A stretch of DNA of 64,000 nt from CAWELS01 sp964468205 (GTDB lineage: Bacteria; Acidobacteriota; Terriglobia; Bryobacterales; Bryobacteraceae): assembly GCA_964468205.1 (NCBI GenBank), contig CAYXVG010000024.1, positions 1-64,000 on the forward strand, in the 5' to 3' direction. Positions 34,834 through 43,264 of this stretch are shown here, in pieces. How positions within the stretch are numbered: the stretch's first letter is position 1; every line of letters begins with the position of its first letter. The notes below the pieces were generated by a model. That model made no database searches and was not told the DNA's origin. It saw only the letters and a list, made by a program, of their open reading frames with translations. A program made the position numbers and the translations under genes.

Positions 34834-35363
34834 CACTCGATGAACCCCGCCCGCGAGAAAATGATCCCTAGCTTCGTGCCATCGGACGGAGAGACCCAGG
34901 GCGGGTCCACTGTCAGCTTCACCAGCGTGTCGCCTCCGGCTTCGAGCCAAGTGGGGTCCACCGGCGCTTCGAAGCGGTACTGGCCGTGCGTATCATGGCG
35001 CCGCTCGCCGAGCAGCCGGCCATTCACCGAAAAGCGAAGCGTCACCGGGCCTGTCTGTTCGAGCGTCACGCCGGCGATCGAATAGTCCATGATGAATTTC
35101 AGACCCTCAGTGCGTTCCAGCACGAAATGGAGTGTCGGCTCGGCTCCTGTCCAGCGCCACTGTCCCGATTCGAGCCCGCGCACGTCGCGAATGAAATACG
35201 ACTCGGCGTACGGGTCGCTTGCCTCGACGAAGGTTTTCAAGCCGCCCATTTCATCGGGTGAGATCGCCCCCCTCTGCTCCGGCGGCGGATAGCTTTCGGG
35301 GTAGCGGTTGCAGCCGCTGAAAGCCAGCAACACGAATATGCAAACCCTCCACAGGCCAAGCAT
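34833..35363 (-). CDS. Predicted lipoprotein of unknown function
   Basis: A 176-residue protein from ATG 35363; the sequence LWRVCIFVLLAFSGCNRYP carries a lipobox (FSG-C) near residue 18. The mature part is beta-rich (WTGAEPTLHFVLERTEG, LRFSVNGRLLGERR) and suggests a galactose-binding-like sandwich. It is wedged between nth and the membrane glycosyltransferase, overlapping the latter, so the two may work together at the envelope. An ATG at 35402 within nth is less likely. Confidence 0.65.
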   Translation of the reverse strand: MLGLWRVCIFVLLAFSGCNRYPESYPPPEQRGAISPDEMGGLKTFVEASDPYAESYFIRDVRGLESGQWRWTGAEPTLHFVLERTEGLKFIMDYSIAGVTLEQTGPVTLRFSVNGRLLGERRHDTHGQYRFEAPVDPTWLEAGGDTLVKLTVDPPWVSPSDGTKLGIIFSRAGFIE

Positions 35364-35379
35364 GGCGCTGGGAGCCGGC

Positions 35380-36057
35380 TCAGCTCTTCTTATCCTTGGC
35401 ATAACACAGAGGGTCCATTGGGCACTCGGTGCACATCGGCTTACGGGCCCGGCAGAGCCCTCGTCCGTGATGGATCATCTGGTGGGAGAAGAGAATCCAG
35501 CGCTCCTTGGGGATCACCTTCACGAGGTCACGCTCGATCTTTACGGGATCCGTGTGTTTCGTCAGATCCAGACGATTCGCGATGCGGGCGACATGGGTGT
35601 CCACAACGACGCCGGAAGGAATGCCGAAGGCCGTGCCGAGCACGACGTTCGCCGTTTTCCGGGCCACACCGGGTACCTGGAGAAGCTCTTCCATGGTTTG
35701 CGGCAGCTTGCCGCCGTGGTCGGCGATAATCCTTTGCGCCGCGCCGCGGATGGACTTCGCCTTGTTGTTGAAGAAGCCCGTGGAGCGTATGTCCGCAGCG
35801 AGTTCCTCTTGCGAAACGGCCGCGAAGTCCTGGATCGACGGATACTTTGCGAATAGAACAGGGGTCACCTTGTTGACGCGCTCGTCCGTGCATTGCGCCG
35901 ACAGGATGGTCGCCACCAGCAACTGCCAGGCGTCGCGATGCTGAAGCGCGCAGGTGACGTTAGGAAACATCTCGTCGAGATGTTGGAGGATGTTTGCAAC
36001 CCGTTCTTTCCGTTCCTTGGCGGTTTTCGGTCTCTTGACGGCAGCGGTTTTCGGCAT
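35380..36057 (-). CDS. nth: Endonuclease III
   Basis: A 225-residue base-excision repair glycosylase/AP lyase acting on oxidised pyrimidines. The helix-hairpin-helix LLQVPGVARKTANVVLG provides catalytic K134, D153 sits in VDTHVARI, and the C-terminal [4Fe-4S] cluster cysteines are C202, C209, C212 and C218 (C-x6-C-x2-C-x5-C). An unusual basic 18-residue N-terminal extension (KTAAVKRPKTAKERKERV) precedes the fold. A minus-strand TATACT box at 36092-36097 is a plausible -10. Confidence 0.97.
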   Translation of the reverse strand: MPKTAAVKRPKTAKERKERVANILQHLDEMFPNVTCALQHRDAWQLLVATILSAQCTDERVNKVTPVLFAKYPSIQDFAAVSQEELAADIRSTGFFNNKAKSIRGAAQRIIADHGGKLPQTMEELLQVPGVARKTANVVLGTAFGIPSGVVVDTHVARIANRLDLTKHTDPVKIERDLVKVIPKERWILFSHQMIHHGRGLCRARKPMCTECPMDPLCYAKDKKS

Positions 36058-36091
36058 CGTCGAGCTTCAGGACGCGGGGGATATTTCTCCC

Positions 36092-36097
36092 AGTATA
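36092..36097 (-). promoter_or_regulatory. -10 box upstream of nth
   Basis: TATACT on the minus strand, about 35 nt before the nth start codon. No clear -35 partner. It lies just outside the 3' end of the upstream oxidoreductase gene. Confidence 0.4.
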
Positions 36098-36101
36098 GGT
36101 G

Positions 36102-37772
36102 TCATTGTCCCACGGCCGGCTCTGGGGTTTCCAGCACCTGTCCGTCGGCAAGCATGCGCTCCCGCAACTGATCGTAAGGCACCTGCTGAACCGGGATGCC
36201 GGACTCAATGGCCAGCACGGCCGCGGTAGCCGCTGACTGCCCAAGTATCATGAAGACCGGCTCCATCCGCACCGAGCCAAAGGCGATGTGCGACGACGAA
36301 ACGCAGACTGGCACGAGCAGGTTGTCTGATTCCCCCGCTTTCGGCAGAAGCGAGCCGTAGGAGATCTTGTAAGGGCCCGGCAGTTTCACCCCGACGTCGC
36401 CTTCGTTTTGCACGTGCCCCTCGGATGTGACATAGCGCTGCACGTTGTGCGAGTCGGCCGTATAGGATCCCATACCCACCGAGCGCGGTGTATCGCGCGT
36501 GCTCAGGCAGTCCTGCTCGGTCATGACATACTCGCCGATCATGCGGCGCGACTCCCGCACATAAATTTGGTGCGGCCAGTTGCCGTTATCGGTGAACTCG
36601 TCTTTGGCCAGGCCCCATTCGCTCATTTCCTTGCGGACGTCCGGCGGAACCTTCTCGTCGTTGGCGATGAAATACATCAGCCCCTTCTGGTACTGTTCGT
36701 GCTCTTTGAGAATCTCGGCGCGGCGCTCATAGCTCGCCTCGGGATAGTCGTAGTTCATGCCGATGTTGTCGGTGGAAAAGGGGCCGTGGTTGTTGGTGTC
36801 GGTCTTGGCGTTCGGGATCGGGTCAAACTTTCGGAAGGTCTGATTCCAGCCCGTAGCGTAGACTCGCGCGAGCAATTCGTACTGCTGGCGGTCGTATCCT
36901 TCAGGCTTAGCGAAGGGAGCCCGGTTTTCGGGAACCTTTGTCAGGCACATGCGGTAGCAATAGGCCTGGATGCGATCGTCTCCCTGCCCGTTCTCACCCG
37001 GATCGCCGCCGTGAACGCGCGGGATTAGACCGCTCGAAGGATCGCCGGGAACCACGTACGGGCTAACGGGCTTGTCGAAGAAGTGGGCGTGATGGCGGAC
37101 GTCCTTCTGGACACCATTGAACTGCTCACCGTAGACCGAGTTCGCTTCACGGCCGACGTGATAACTGACGCGGGCGGCCGCCATCAGGTCGCCTTCGTAG
37201 CTGGCGTCGAGGAAGACCCGGCCGGTGTAGCGCTTGCCGCTGAGCATGCTGATTGACGAGATGCGGCCGGAGGCGACCGCGACGCCATTCTCCCGGTCGA
37301 GCCATTCGTCGCGAATGACCGGAATCGAGTATTCCGCGATCAGATCCTCAAATACCTGTTCTGCCACGTGGGGCTCGAAGATCCACATTGTGCGCTGGGC
37401 GCCATCGATCGCCGGAGTCCCCTGGCCCTGGTTGCCGTACTCTTCCCGTTGCTGCCACTTCCAGGCTTCGGGAGTCTGGTAGTGACGCCAGACGCGGTGA
37501 TAGAACTCCCGGGCCAGCCCGCCGATGACCTCCTTCCGCCCCGTGTCGGTAAAACCAAGCCCGCCGCTCGACAATCCTCCAAGATGCCGGTCCGGGCAGA
37601 CGATGACAACCGACTTGCCCATTCTCTTGACTTGCACGGCGGCGGTTACGGCGGCAGAGGTGCCGCCGTAGATGACAACGTCGTAGTCGGGGGTCTCCGG
37701 CGCAGGCCCGCCTGAGCAGCCGGCCAGTAGCGAGGCAAATAACACGACGAATAAAGTAATGGCGCGATTCAT
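36102..37772 (-). CDS. FAD-dependent oxidoreductase lipoprotein
   Basis: A 556-residue protein from ATG 37772 with a lipoprotein signal (FASLLAGC, cysteine near residue 18). The FAD-binding Rossmann motif YDVVIYGGTSAAVTAAVQ follows directly, then HLGGLSSGGLGFTDTG and RVFLDASYEGDLMAAA, which are typical of the FAD-dependent oxidoreductase family often annotated as xanthan-lyase-associated. The C-terminal SSSHIAFGSVRMEPVFMILGQSAATAA contacts FAD. Such surface enzymes are common beside sugar-degradation genes; the substrate is unknown. It diverges from the next gene with overlapping -10 boxes. Confidence 0.85.
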   Translation of the reverse strand: MNRAITLFVVLFASLLAGCSGGPAPETPDYDVVIYGGTSAAVTAAVQVKRMGKSVVIVCPDRHLGGLSSGGLGFTDTGRKEVIGGLAREFYHRVWRHYQTPEAWKWQQREEYGNQGQGTPAIDGAQRTMWIFEPHVAEQVFEDLIAEYSIPVIRDEWLDRENGVAVASGRISSISMLSGKRYTGRVFLDASYEGDLMAAARVSYHVGREANSVYGEQFNGVQKDVRHHAHFFDKPVSPYVVPGDPSSGLIPRVHGGDPGENGQGDDRIQAYCYRMCLTKVPENRAPFAKPEGYDRQQYELLARVYATGWNQTFRKFDPIPNAKTDTNNHGPFSTDNIGMNYDYPEASYERRAEILKEHEQYQKGLMYFIANDEKVPPDVRKEMSEWGLAKDEFTDNGNWPHQIYVRESRRMIGEYVMTEQDCLSTRDTPRSVGMGSYTADSHNVQRYVTSEGHVQNEGDVGVKLPGPYKISYGSLLPKAGESDNLLVPVCVSSSHIAFGSVRMEPVFMILGQSAATAAVLAIESGIPVQQVPYDQLRERMLADGQVLETPEPAVGQ

Positions 37773-37787
37773 GACGGTGTGATGGAC

Positions 37788-37794
37788 TAATATA
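37788..37794. promoter_or_regulatory. Overlapping divergent -10 boxes
   Basis: TAATAT on the plus strand (37788-37793) is 7 nt before the TTG start at 37801. On the minus strand TATATT (37789-37794) lies 16 nt before the ATG at 37772. The two hexamers overlap by five positions, so the same A+T tract can serve polymerase in both directions. Confidence 0.5.
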
Positions 37795-37800
37795 ACAGGA

Positions 37801-39348
37801 TTGCACCGGACCACGACCCCCTACCTGTTTCTTGCCGCCGCTGTGCTGGTCGCCTTCGGTGCGTCTCTCACCGCCAGCTTTCATTTAGACGACTACGCAT
37901 TGTTCAGCGACCCGATCGTCACGTCGCCCTCCGGTTGGTACGAGGTCTGGCGGCTCGAGCAAACACGTCCGCTGACGTACTTCACTTACTGGCTGAATCA
38001 TTTGGCCGGCGGGCGCTCACCGGTCGGCTATCACGCTTTTAACCTGCTGATTCACCTCATCTCGACGCTCCTGCTGTATAACGTGCTGAACAAGCTCGTT
38101 CCTGGTCTGCCGGCCGCCGCGGGGGCCGTTGTGTTCGCGGTTCATCCGATCCAGACCGAGGCGGTGGTTTACGTTTACGCCCGGGCAACTTTGCTGATGA
38201 CGCTTTTCTGCCTGCTCGCTTCGAGGGAATGGCTGAAAGGGCGGCATTGGAGGGCCGTACCGCTATTTGCCCTGGCGATGCTAGCGAAAGAAGAGTGCGC
38301 CGCCTTTCCGCTCCTGCTGCTGTTGCTTCACTTCTCCATCTCCCGGAATCTAAGAGAGTTGCGCCCGATTGGGGCCATGCTTGTGATCGCCACTGCCATC
38401 GGTCTGCGGGTGGTGTACGTACTGGCGCGGACCCCGGATTCCGGCGCGGGGCCGGGCTCGGCGATCTCCGCCGGAGAATATTTCCTCACCCAGAGCGGTG
38501 TTATCGTGCGCTACTTCCGCTTGTTGTTGATTCCGTGGGGCTTCACGGTGGATCACGATGTACCCATCGCTGGCACTGGCATGGGGTTACTTCTCTGGTT
38601 GCTGCTGGGTGGCCTGGCGGTTGTCGCGCTGTTTCGTTTCACCCGTGCGCGCTGGGGGTTCTGGTTCCTGGCGGGATTGGTGCTGTTGTTGCCGAGTTCC
38701 TCCTTTCTACCGGCCGATGACCTGATGGCGGAACGGCGTATGTACCTCCCGCTGGCCGCGTTTGGCGTGGCGGCAGCTCTGCTCGTAAGAAGCGCGGCGG
38801 GGAGTCGCATGGCGTACCGTTCGCATCTTGCCGCGGGTGGTTTGGCAATGGTTGGTGTCACTCTTGTCCTGCTTACGATGAACCGGGTGCAGGTTTGGCA
38901 GACGGAGCAGAGCCTTTGGGCGGAGGCCGTGGAACGCTCGCCCGGCAAGTTGCGGCCGAAGTTGCAACTGGCGCGAGCGAGCAAACCGGCAGCCGCCATC
39001 GAAATTTTGGAAGCCGCCGGGAGTATCGTCCCGAATGATCCCCGCGTGGCATCTCAGTTAGGGAGAAGATACTTGGAAACCGGCCGGCCGGCCGAGGCTC
39101 TGGCAGAATTCGGTCGCGCTCTTGCCCTGGAACCCAACAGCGCCCTGGCGCACAACAACCGCGGGGTCGCATTGATGCAACTCGGACAGGAAGCCGTTGC
39201 AAAGCAGGATTTCGAGCGGGCGCTGAAACTGGATCCGTGCCTATTCCAGGCGAGGATAAATCTGATGCGAATGGGAGTTGCCAGTAAACCTCCGGCGCAT
39301 TGCCGGTATACCCCGGAGCAGCAATCGGCGCTCGAGGCGGCGCGCTGA
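37801..39348 (+). CDS. TMTC-like membrane glycosyltransferase with TPR repeats
   Basis: A 515-residue polytopic protein starting at TTG 37801 (no Shine-Dalgarno sequence; see the -10 spacing). SFHLDDYALF and the VVFAVHPIQTEAVVYVYARA segment match bacterial relatives of TMTC/PMT-type O-mannosyltransferases, in which the acidic DD pair lies in the first periplasmic loop. About ten hydrophobic helices reach residue 360. The C-terminus (about 395-480) contains two to three TPR units (YLETGRPAEALAEFGRALALEPN, AHNNRGVALMQLGQEAVAKQDFERALKLDP). A glycosyltransferase role is likely; the acceptor is unknown. Confidence 0.8.
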   Translation: MHRTTTPYLFLAAAVLVAFGASLTASFHLDDYALFSDPIVTSPSGWYEVWRLEQTRPLTYFTYWLNHLAGGRSPVGYHAFNLLIHLISTLLLYNVLNKLVPGLPAAAGAVVFAVHPIQTEAVVYVYARATLLMTLFCLLASREWLKGRHWRAVPLFALAMLAKEECAAFPLLLLLLHFSISRNLRELRPIGAMLVIATAIGLRVVYVLARTPDSGAGPGSAISAGEYFLTQSGVIVRYFRLLLIPWGFTVDHDVPIAGTGMGLLLWLLLGGLAVVALFRFTRARWGFWFLAGLVLLLPSSSFLPADDLMAERRMYLPLAAFGVAAALLVRSAAGSRMAYRSHLAAGGLAMVGVTLVLLTMNRVQVWQTEQSLWAEAVERSPGKLRPKLQLARASKPAAAIEILEAAGSIVPNDPRVASQLGRRYLETGRPAEALAEFGRALALEPNSALAHNNRGVALMQLGQEAVAKQDFERALKLDPCLFQARINLMRMGVASKPPAHCRYTPEQQSALEAAR

Positions 39349-39359
39349 CCGTTCGAGCG

Positions 39360-39796
39360 ATGCGGAATTACGAGTTGCACTGCGAGTAGCAGTTCCCTCT
39401 CGAACTCGATCAGACGTTTCGGTTCTTCGAAGATCCGGCCAACCTGTCTCGCATCACGCCACCGTGGCTCGACTTCGTCATCTTGACAAAGCACGTCGAA
39501 ATGACGGCAGGGGCGAAGATTGAATACCGATCCGTTGGATGGGCTTTCCCCTGAAATGGACAACGTTGATCGCCGAACATGATCCTCCACGCCGGTTTGT
39601 GGACCTGCAACTCAGGGGGCCGTATTCTCTTTGGACTCACACGCACACGTTTGCCGCGAACGAAGGCGGGACGCTCGTCACCGATTTGGTACGTTACGCT
39701 CTACTCTTCGGTCCCCTCGGAGGCGCCGCCCACTCTCTGGTGGTGAAACGGCAACTGCGAGAGATACTTTCGTTCCGCCAGCAAATGCTGGCGTAG
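39360..39796 (+). pseudogene. Broken SRPBCC/polyketide-cyclase family gene (nonsense + frameshift)
   Basis: Reading from ATG 39360 gives MRNYELHCE, then TAG at 39387-39389, then QFPLELDQTFRFFEDPANL and ITPPWLDFVIL, the recognised start of SRPBCC ligand-binding proteins. Near 39529 one base appears to be missing: one frame reads EYRSVGWAFP-stop, while the next frame continues IRWMGFPLKWTT, RRFVDLQLRGPYSLW and GTLVTDLVRYALLFGPLGG to the stop at 39796. Restoring one base gives the expected EYRIRWMGFPLKW. Two independent lesions in about 145 codons point to a dead gene rather than one sequencing error. It follows the TMTC-like gene by 11 bp. Confidence 0.82.
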
Positions 39797-39859
39797 CTTC
39801 TCGGAGGGCCGAGAGCGGACAGGTGATGCCGGGTGATCCGGGCCCGCAAAAGGTTGCGT

Positions 39860-40627
39860 TTATCCCTCTTGAGCGGGTGAGGTGACCTCGAGGTTCGCTT
39901 TTAGGAACTGCCAGTCTGGTATCTCATAGGCCCGCAAACTGGTCTCGATCACTGTCTTAAACTCGATGGACTCATACGCACCGATCGTGTCGGCCTCGAA
40001 ATCAAACTGCGCGATCGGCGGATCATCCGGATCGGACTCGGTGGTGCGTAGATACACCGTGCCCGCCAAATCGCCGATTTCGGCGGCGGAGTGATTGACC
40101 ACCAGGAACTGAACCTGGGTGCGTTTTTGCGGGTCCTCCGTGATACGGAATCCAGTCACCTCGATGTGACGCGCGATGCGGGCGGCGGTAGCGTTGGGCG
40201 CGGCCTCGCCAACCTCTTCAAACGGGCTTTGCTGGACCGCGGATCGCGAACCGCTCGAGGGGAGGATGTACTGGTAGAGAACGTAGCCAACGCCAACTGC
40301 GATGGCAGCTACCAGGAGCATTACCAGCCAGCCCGGAGGCCCACTCTTGTGTCCTCCGATCTCGTAGTAGTGCTGTTCCGATTGGGAGGGCTGCGGTTCG
40401 GCCTCAGGGGGCGGGTATGCCGAAGGTGGAGGGGGAGGAACTGCCTGTGGAGGGGGAGGCGATGGCGGAGAAGGCGGCCGCTCTCGTGGCGCTTCAGGCG
40501 GCGGTGGGGTCGCCGGTGTCCGCGGGGACGCCGATTCGTCAGCCTTCCCTGTGCCATGGCAGTATGGACATTCGTTTTCGTGCGGCGGCACTTCCTTGCC
40601 GCATTTTGGACAGATCCAGGTAAACAT
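39860..40627 (-). CDS. Zinc-ribbon, Pro-rich, single-pass membrane protein
   Basis: A 255-residue protein of unknown function. An N-terminal zinc ribbon (CPKCGKEV...CPYCHGTG, two C-x2-C pairs within 25 residues) is followed by a roughly 70-residue proline-rich linker, one membrane helix (WLVMLLVAAIAVGVGYVLYQYI, about 100-121) and an extracytoplasmic beta-rich domain (about 150-250; HIEVTGFRITEDPQKRT, VQFLVVNHSAAEIGDLAGTVYLRT) resembling FxLYD/DUF3426-type domains. The arrangement suggests sensing or scaffolding across the membrane. Confidence 0.75.
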   Translation of the reverse strand: MFTWICPKCGKEVPPHENECPYCHGTGKADESASPRTPATPPPPEAPRERPPSPPSPPPPQAVPPPPPSAYPPPEAEPQPSQSEQHYYEIGGHKSGPPGWLVMLLVAAIAVGVGYVLYQYILPSSGSRSAVQQSPFEEVGEAAPNATAARIARHIEVTGFRITEDPQKRTQVQFLVVNHSAAEIGDLAGTVYLRTTESDPDDPPIAQFDFEADTIGAYESIEFKTVIETSLRAYEIPDWQFLKANLEVTSPAQEG

Positions 40628-40887
40628 ACGGTTCGTATCTACTTTAGCGTAGGATTCTCAATTGGCGAGGCCGTCAACCCGCGCCGTGATTCCGGATTGC
40701 AGGACGTTTCGCTCCGCGATTATCCCCGACGGGAGGTTGTGTATCCTCTCCCATCTATAGAGATTCTCCAAACCGCGGGAAAGTTCCGTCGAATAGACTA
40801 TTCTCCAGCCAACCGCTCGGTGCGGCGGGCGATTCCTGCTGGAGCGGGACGGTACCGGCCCGCCAAGGCTCGTGGTTACCATGGAGT

Positions 40888-41502
40888 ATGGAACTTCTCC
40901 GGCGAGCCGCAGGTAGCCCCTCCCGGTTGGGTATCTTGGCGGCGGCGTTTCACCCGCCAACCCGGGCACATATCGGTTTGGCCAAATCGGCGCTGCGATT
41001 TGTGGACGAGGTGCTATTCGTAATGCCGCGCGAGTTCCCACACAAGAAGTACGAATGGGTGGCGCTCGAAGACCGGCTGGAATTGTTGAAAGCCGCCACT
41101 GCCGGTGATCCCCGGTTCTCGGTGGGTGTGAGCGGCGGGGGGCTATTCATTGAAATTGCGGGGGAATGCCGCGAGGCTTACGGGCCGAAGACCGAACTCT
41201 GGTTCCTCTGCGGGCGAGACGCCGCCGACCGGATTGTCAACTGGGACTACGGCGAGGCAGGGGCGTTCGAGAAACAGTTAGAGACGTTTGGGCTGCTCGT
41301 GGCGGACCGGGATGGGCGCTACGATCCTCCCGCGGCCATGCGCGGCCGGATTTTTCATCTTGCCCTTGACGATAACTATGACGGAGTATCCGCAACCGCC
41401 GTCCGCCAGGCTATCCGCGAGGGCCGGGATTGGGCGCACCTGGTCCCGGAGGAAATCGTGCCGGAGGTCAAACGGCTATACGAGCACCGGCCGCCGGACT
41501 AG
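40888..41502 (+). CDS. NadD-like nucleotidyltransferase
   Basis: A 204-residue protein of the nicotinate-nucleotide adenylyltransferase-like superfamily. The N-terminal phosphate-binding motif reads AAAFHPPTRAHIGLA (the family norm is GGTFDPxHxGH), and the C-terminal motif is GVSATAVRQAI (norm ISSTxIR). FLCGRDAADRIVNWDYGE corresponds to the GxD region. It could be the NadD of this organism or a divergent paralogue. The ATG at 40888 is preceded by GGAGT but also by TACCAT 5 nt upstream. It converges on rpoD, 3 bp apart. Confidence 0.75.
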   Translation: MELLRRAAGSPSRLGILAAAFHPPTRAHIGLAKSALRFVDEVLFVMPREFPHKKYEWVALEDRLELLKAATAGDPRFSVGVSGGGLFIEIAGECREAYGPKTELWFLCGRDAADRIVNWDYGEAGAFEKQLETFGLLVADRDGRYDPPAAMRGRIFHLALDDNYDGVSATAVRQAIREGRDWAHLVPEEIVPEVKRLYEHRPPD

Positions 41503-41505
41503 CCG

Positions 41506-43212
41506 CTAAAGTTCCTGGCCGTTTGCTTCCAGAAATGCGCGCAGCCGGTGGCTGCGGCTCGGGTGGCGCAGCTTACGCAGGGCTTTTGCTTCAATCTGGC
41601 GGATTCGTTCACGGGTGACTGCAAAGTGCTCTCCCACCTCTTCGAGAGTGTGCTCCCCGCCGTCCTGCAGGCCGAACCGCATCTTGATGATCTTCTCCTC
41701 GCGGGGGCTTAGCGTTTTGAGTACCTCGGCGGTCTGTTCGCGCAGGTTCATCCTGATTACCGCCTCGGACGGAGAGGCGACTCGCTTGTCGACGATGAAG
41801 TCGCCGAGGTGAGACTCCTCCTCCTCGCCGACTGGAGTTTCGAGCGAAATGGGTTCCTGTGCGATCCGCAGCACCTTCCGCACCTTTGGTACGGACATCT
41901 CTAACTGCCGCGCGAGTTCCTCGACGGTCGGGTCCCGTCCGAGCTCTTGCTGCATTTGGCGCTGTGTCCGTACCAGCTTGTTGATGGTCTCGATCATATG
42001 CACGGGGATGCGGATGGTGCGCGCTTGGTCCGCCACCGCGCGAGTGATGGCCTGGCGCACCCACCAAGTGGCATAGGTGGAGAACTTGTATCCCCGGCGG
42101 TAGTCGAATTTATCCACCGCCTTCATGAGGCCGATGTTGCCTTCCTGGATCAGATCGAGGAATTGCAGTCCCCGGTTCGTGTACCGTTTTGCGATTGAGA
42201 CAACCAGCCGGAGGTTCGCCTCTATGAGCTGCCGTTTGGCGTCCTGCGATTCGGCTTCCCCGTGCCCGATGATTTGCAGCGTGCGCCGCAACTCGGGGGC
42301 AGTGGTCCCGAACTCCTCTTCCATTCGCTGTAGCTTCTGGTTGTTTAACCGCAGCTCCCGCCGCAGTTCCCGGGCTTCCACGGAGTCCGGCCGCGAGGGT
42401 TCCTCCAACCGTCGATGCGCCGTCGCGATGCTGCGCTCAATACCGCGAAACTCCTCAACGGCCGCGTACACATAGCGGCTGAGCTCGGTGCGCACGTCGG
42501 AGTTCAGATTCAAGGCGCGAATGGTTTGCGAAATCTTCACCAAACCACGCGCGACTTCCCGTCTCAGCTTACGATGCTGCTTGGGCTTCGTCGCCCGGGA
42601 TAGCGAGAGCAGTTTCTGCCGCTGCTGCTGTGTCTTGCGGTAAAGTCGCTCAACCTCGGCCAGAGTGGCGAGAAAGTCCTTTTTCTGTTTCTGCAGGTCT
42701 TCCTCGTTCTGGTTAGCTTCCAGGGAATCGATAAAGTCCCGCACCGGAATCAGGTCTCGCTGAAAATCTGGTTTGAGCGCGATGAGTTTGTTGATAATGA
42801 GCGGGCAGCGGGACAGCGCTTTGTGAACGGCTCTTCGGCCGTGTTCCATGCGCTTGGCGATATCGATCTCTCCTTCCCGGGTGAGGAGCGGAACCGTGCC
42901 CATCTCGCGCAGATACATGCGAACCGGGTCATTTGTCTTGTCCCCGGTGTCGAGCGAGAGGTCGGCGTCGCCGGTTTCATCCCCGGCGTCGGCCTTTTTG
43001 GCGACACCGCGGCGGGGTTCGTCCAAAATATCGATCCCCGCGCGGTCCAGATCGCCCAACAGATCATCGAGATCCTGGCCTTCGGCGAATTCGTCCGGTA
43101 GCAACTCATTGATATCGTCGTAGGAGACATAGCCCTTCTCCTTGCCCGAATCGATGAGCTGTTGCAACCGGGTTTCCTTGTCTTCAGTCGGCACCGGGTT
43201 CCCAGTCTCCAC
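41506..43212 (-). CDS. rpoD: Primary sigma factor RpoD
   Basis: A 568-residue housekeeping sigma factor. Region 1.1 (RLQQLIDSGKEKGYVSYDDINELLP), region 1.2 (DPVRMYLREMGTVPLLTREGEIDIAKRME), region 2 (ANLRLVVSIAKRYTNRGLQFLDLIQEGN, then YKFSTYATWWVRQAITRA), region 3 (RIPVHMIETINKL) and region 4 (SPREEKIIKMRFGL, TRERIRQIEAKALRKLR) are all present. The non-conserved insert between 1.2 and 2.1 is moderate. It lies 52 bp after dnaG, as in the classical macromolecular-synthesis operon, with rpsU absent. A minus-strand TACAAT (43236-43241) may give an internal promoter. Confidence 0.98.
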   Translation of the reverse strand: METGNPVPTEDKETRLQQLIDSGKEKGYVSYDDINELLPDEFAEGQDLDDLLGDLDRAGIDILDEPRRGVAKKADAGDETGDADLSLDTGDKTNDPVRMYLREMGTVPLLTREGEIDIAKRMEHGRRAVHKALSRCPLIINKLIALKPDFQRDLIPVRDFIDSLEANQNEEDLQKQKKDFLATLAEVERLYRKTQQQRQKLLSLSRATKPKQHRKLRREVARGLVKISQTIRALNLNSDVRTELSRYVYAAVEEFRGIERSIATAHRRLEEPSRPDSVEARELRRELRLNNQKLQRMEEEFGTTAPELRRTLQIIGHGEAESQDAKRQLIEANLRLVVSIAKRYTNRGLQFLDLIQEGNIGLMKAVDKFDYRRGYKFSTYATWWVRQAITRAVADQARTIRIPVHMIETINKLVRTQRQMQQELGRDPTVEELARQLEMSVPKVRKVLRIAQEPISLETPVGEEEESHLGDFIVDKRVASPSEAVIRMNLREQTAEVLKTLSPREEKIIKMRFGLQDGGEHTLEEVGEHFAVTRERIRQIEAKALRKLRHPSRSHRLRAFLEANGQEL

Positions 43213-43264
43213 CGCATTTGTCCGCGGTTCCTGTCATTGTACAATACCCGCGGATTACACCGTT

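Noticed and set aside
39539..39796. An 85-residue plus-strand ORF as an independent small gene
   Set aside because: It is the C-terminal part of the broken SRPBCC gene; the missing N-terminal half is readable upstream in another frame.
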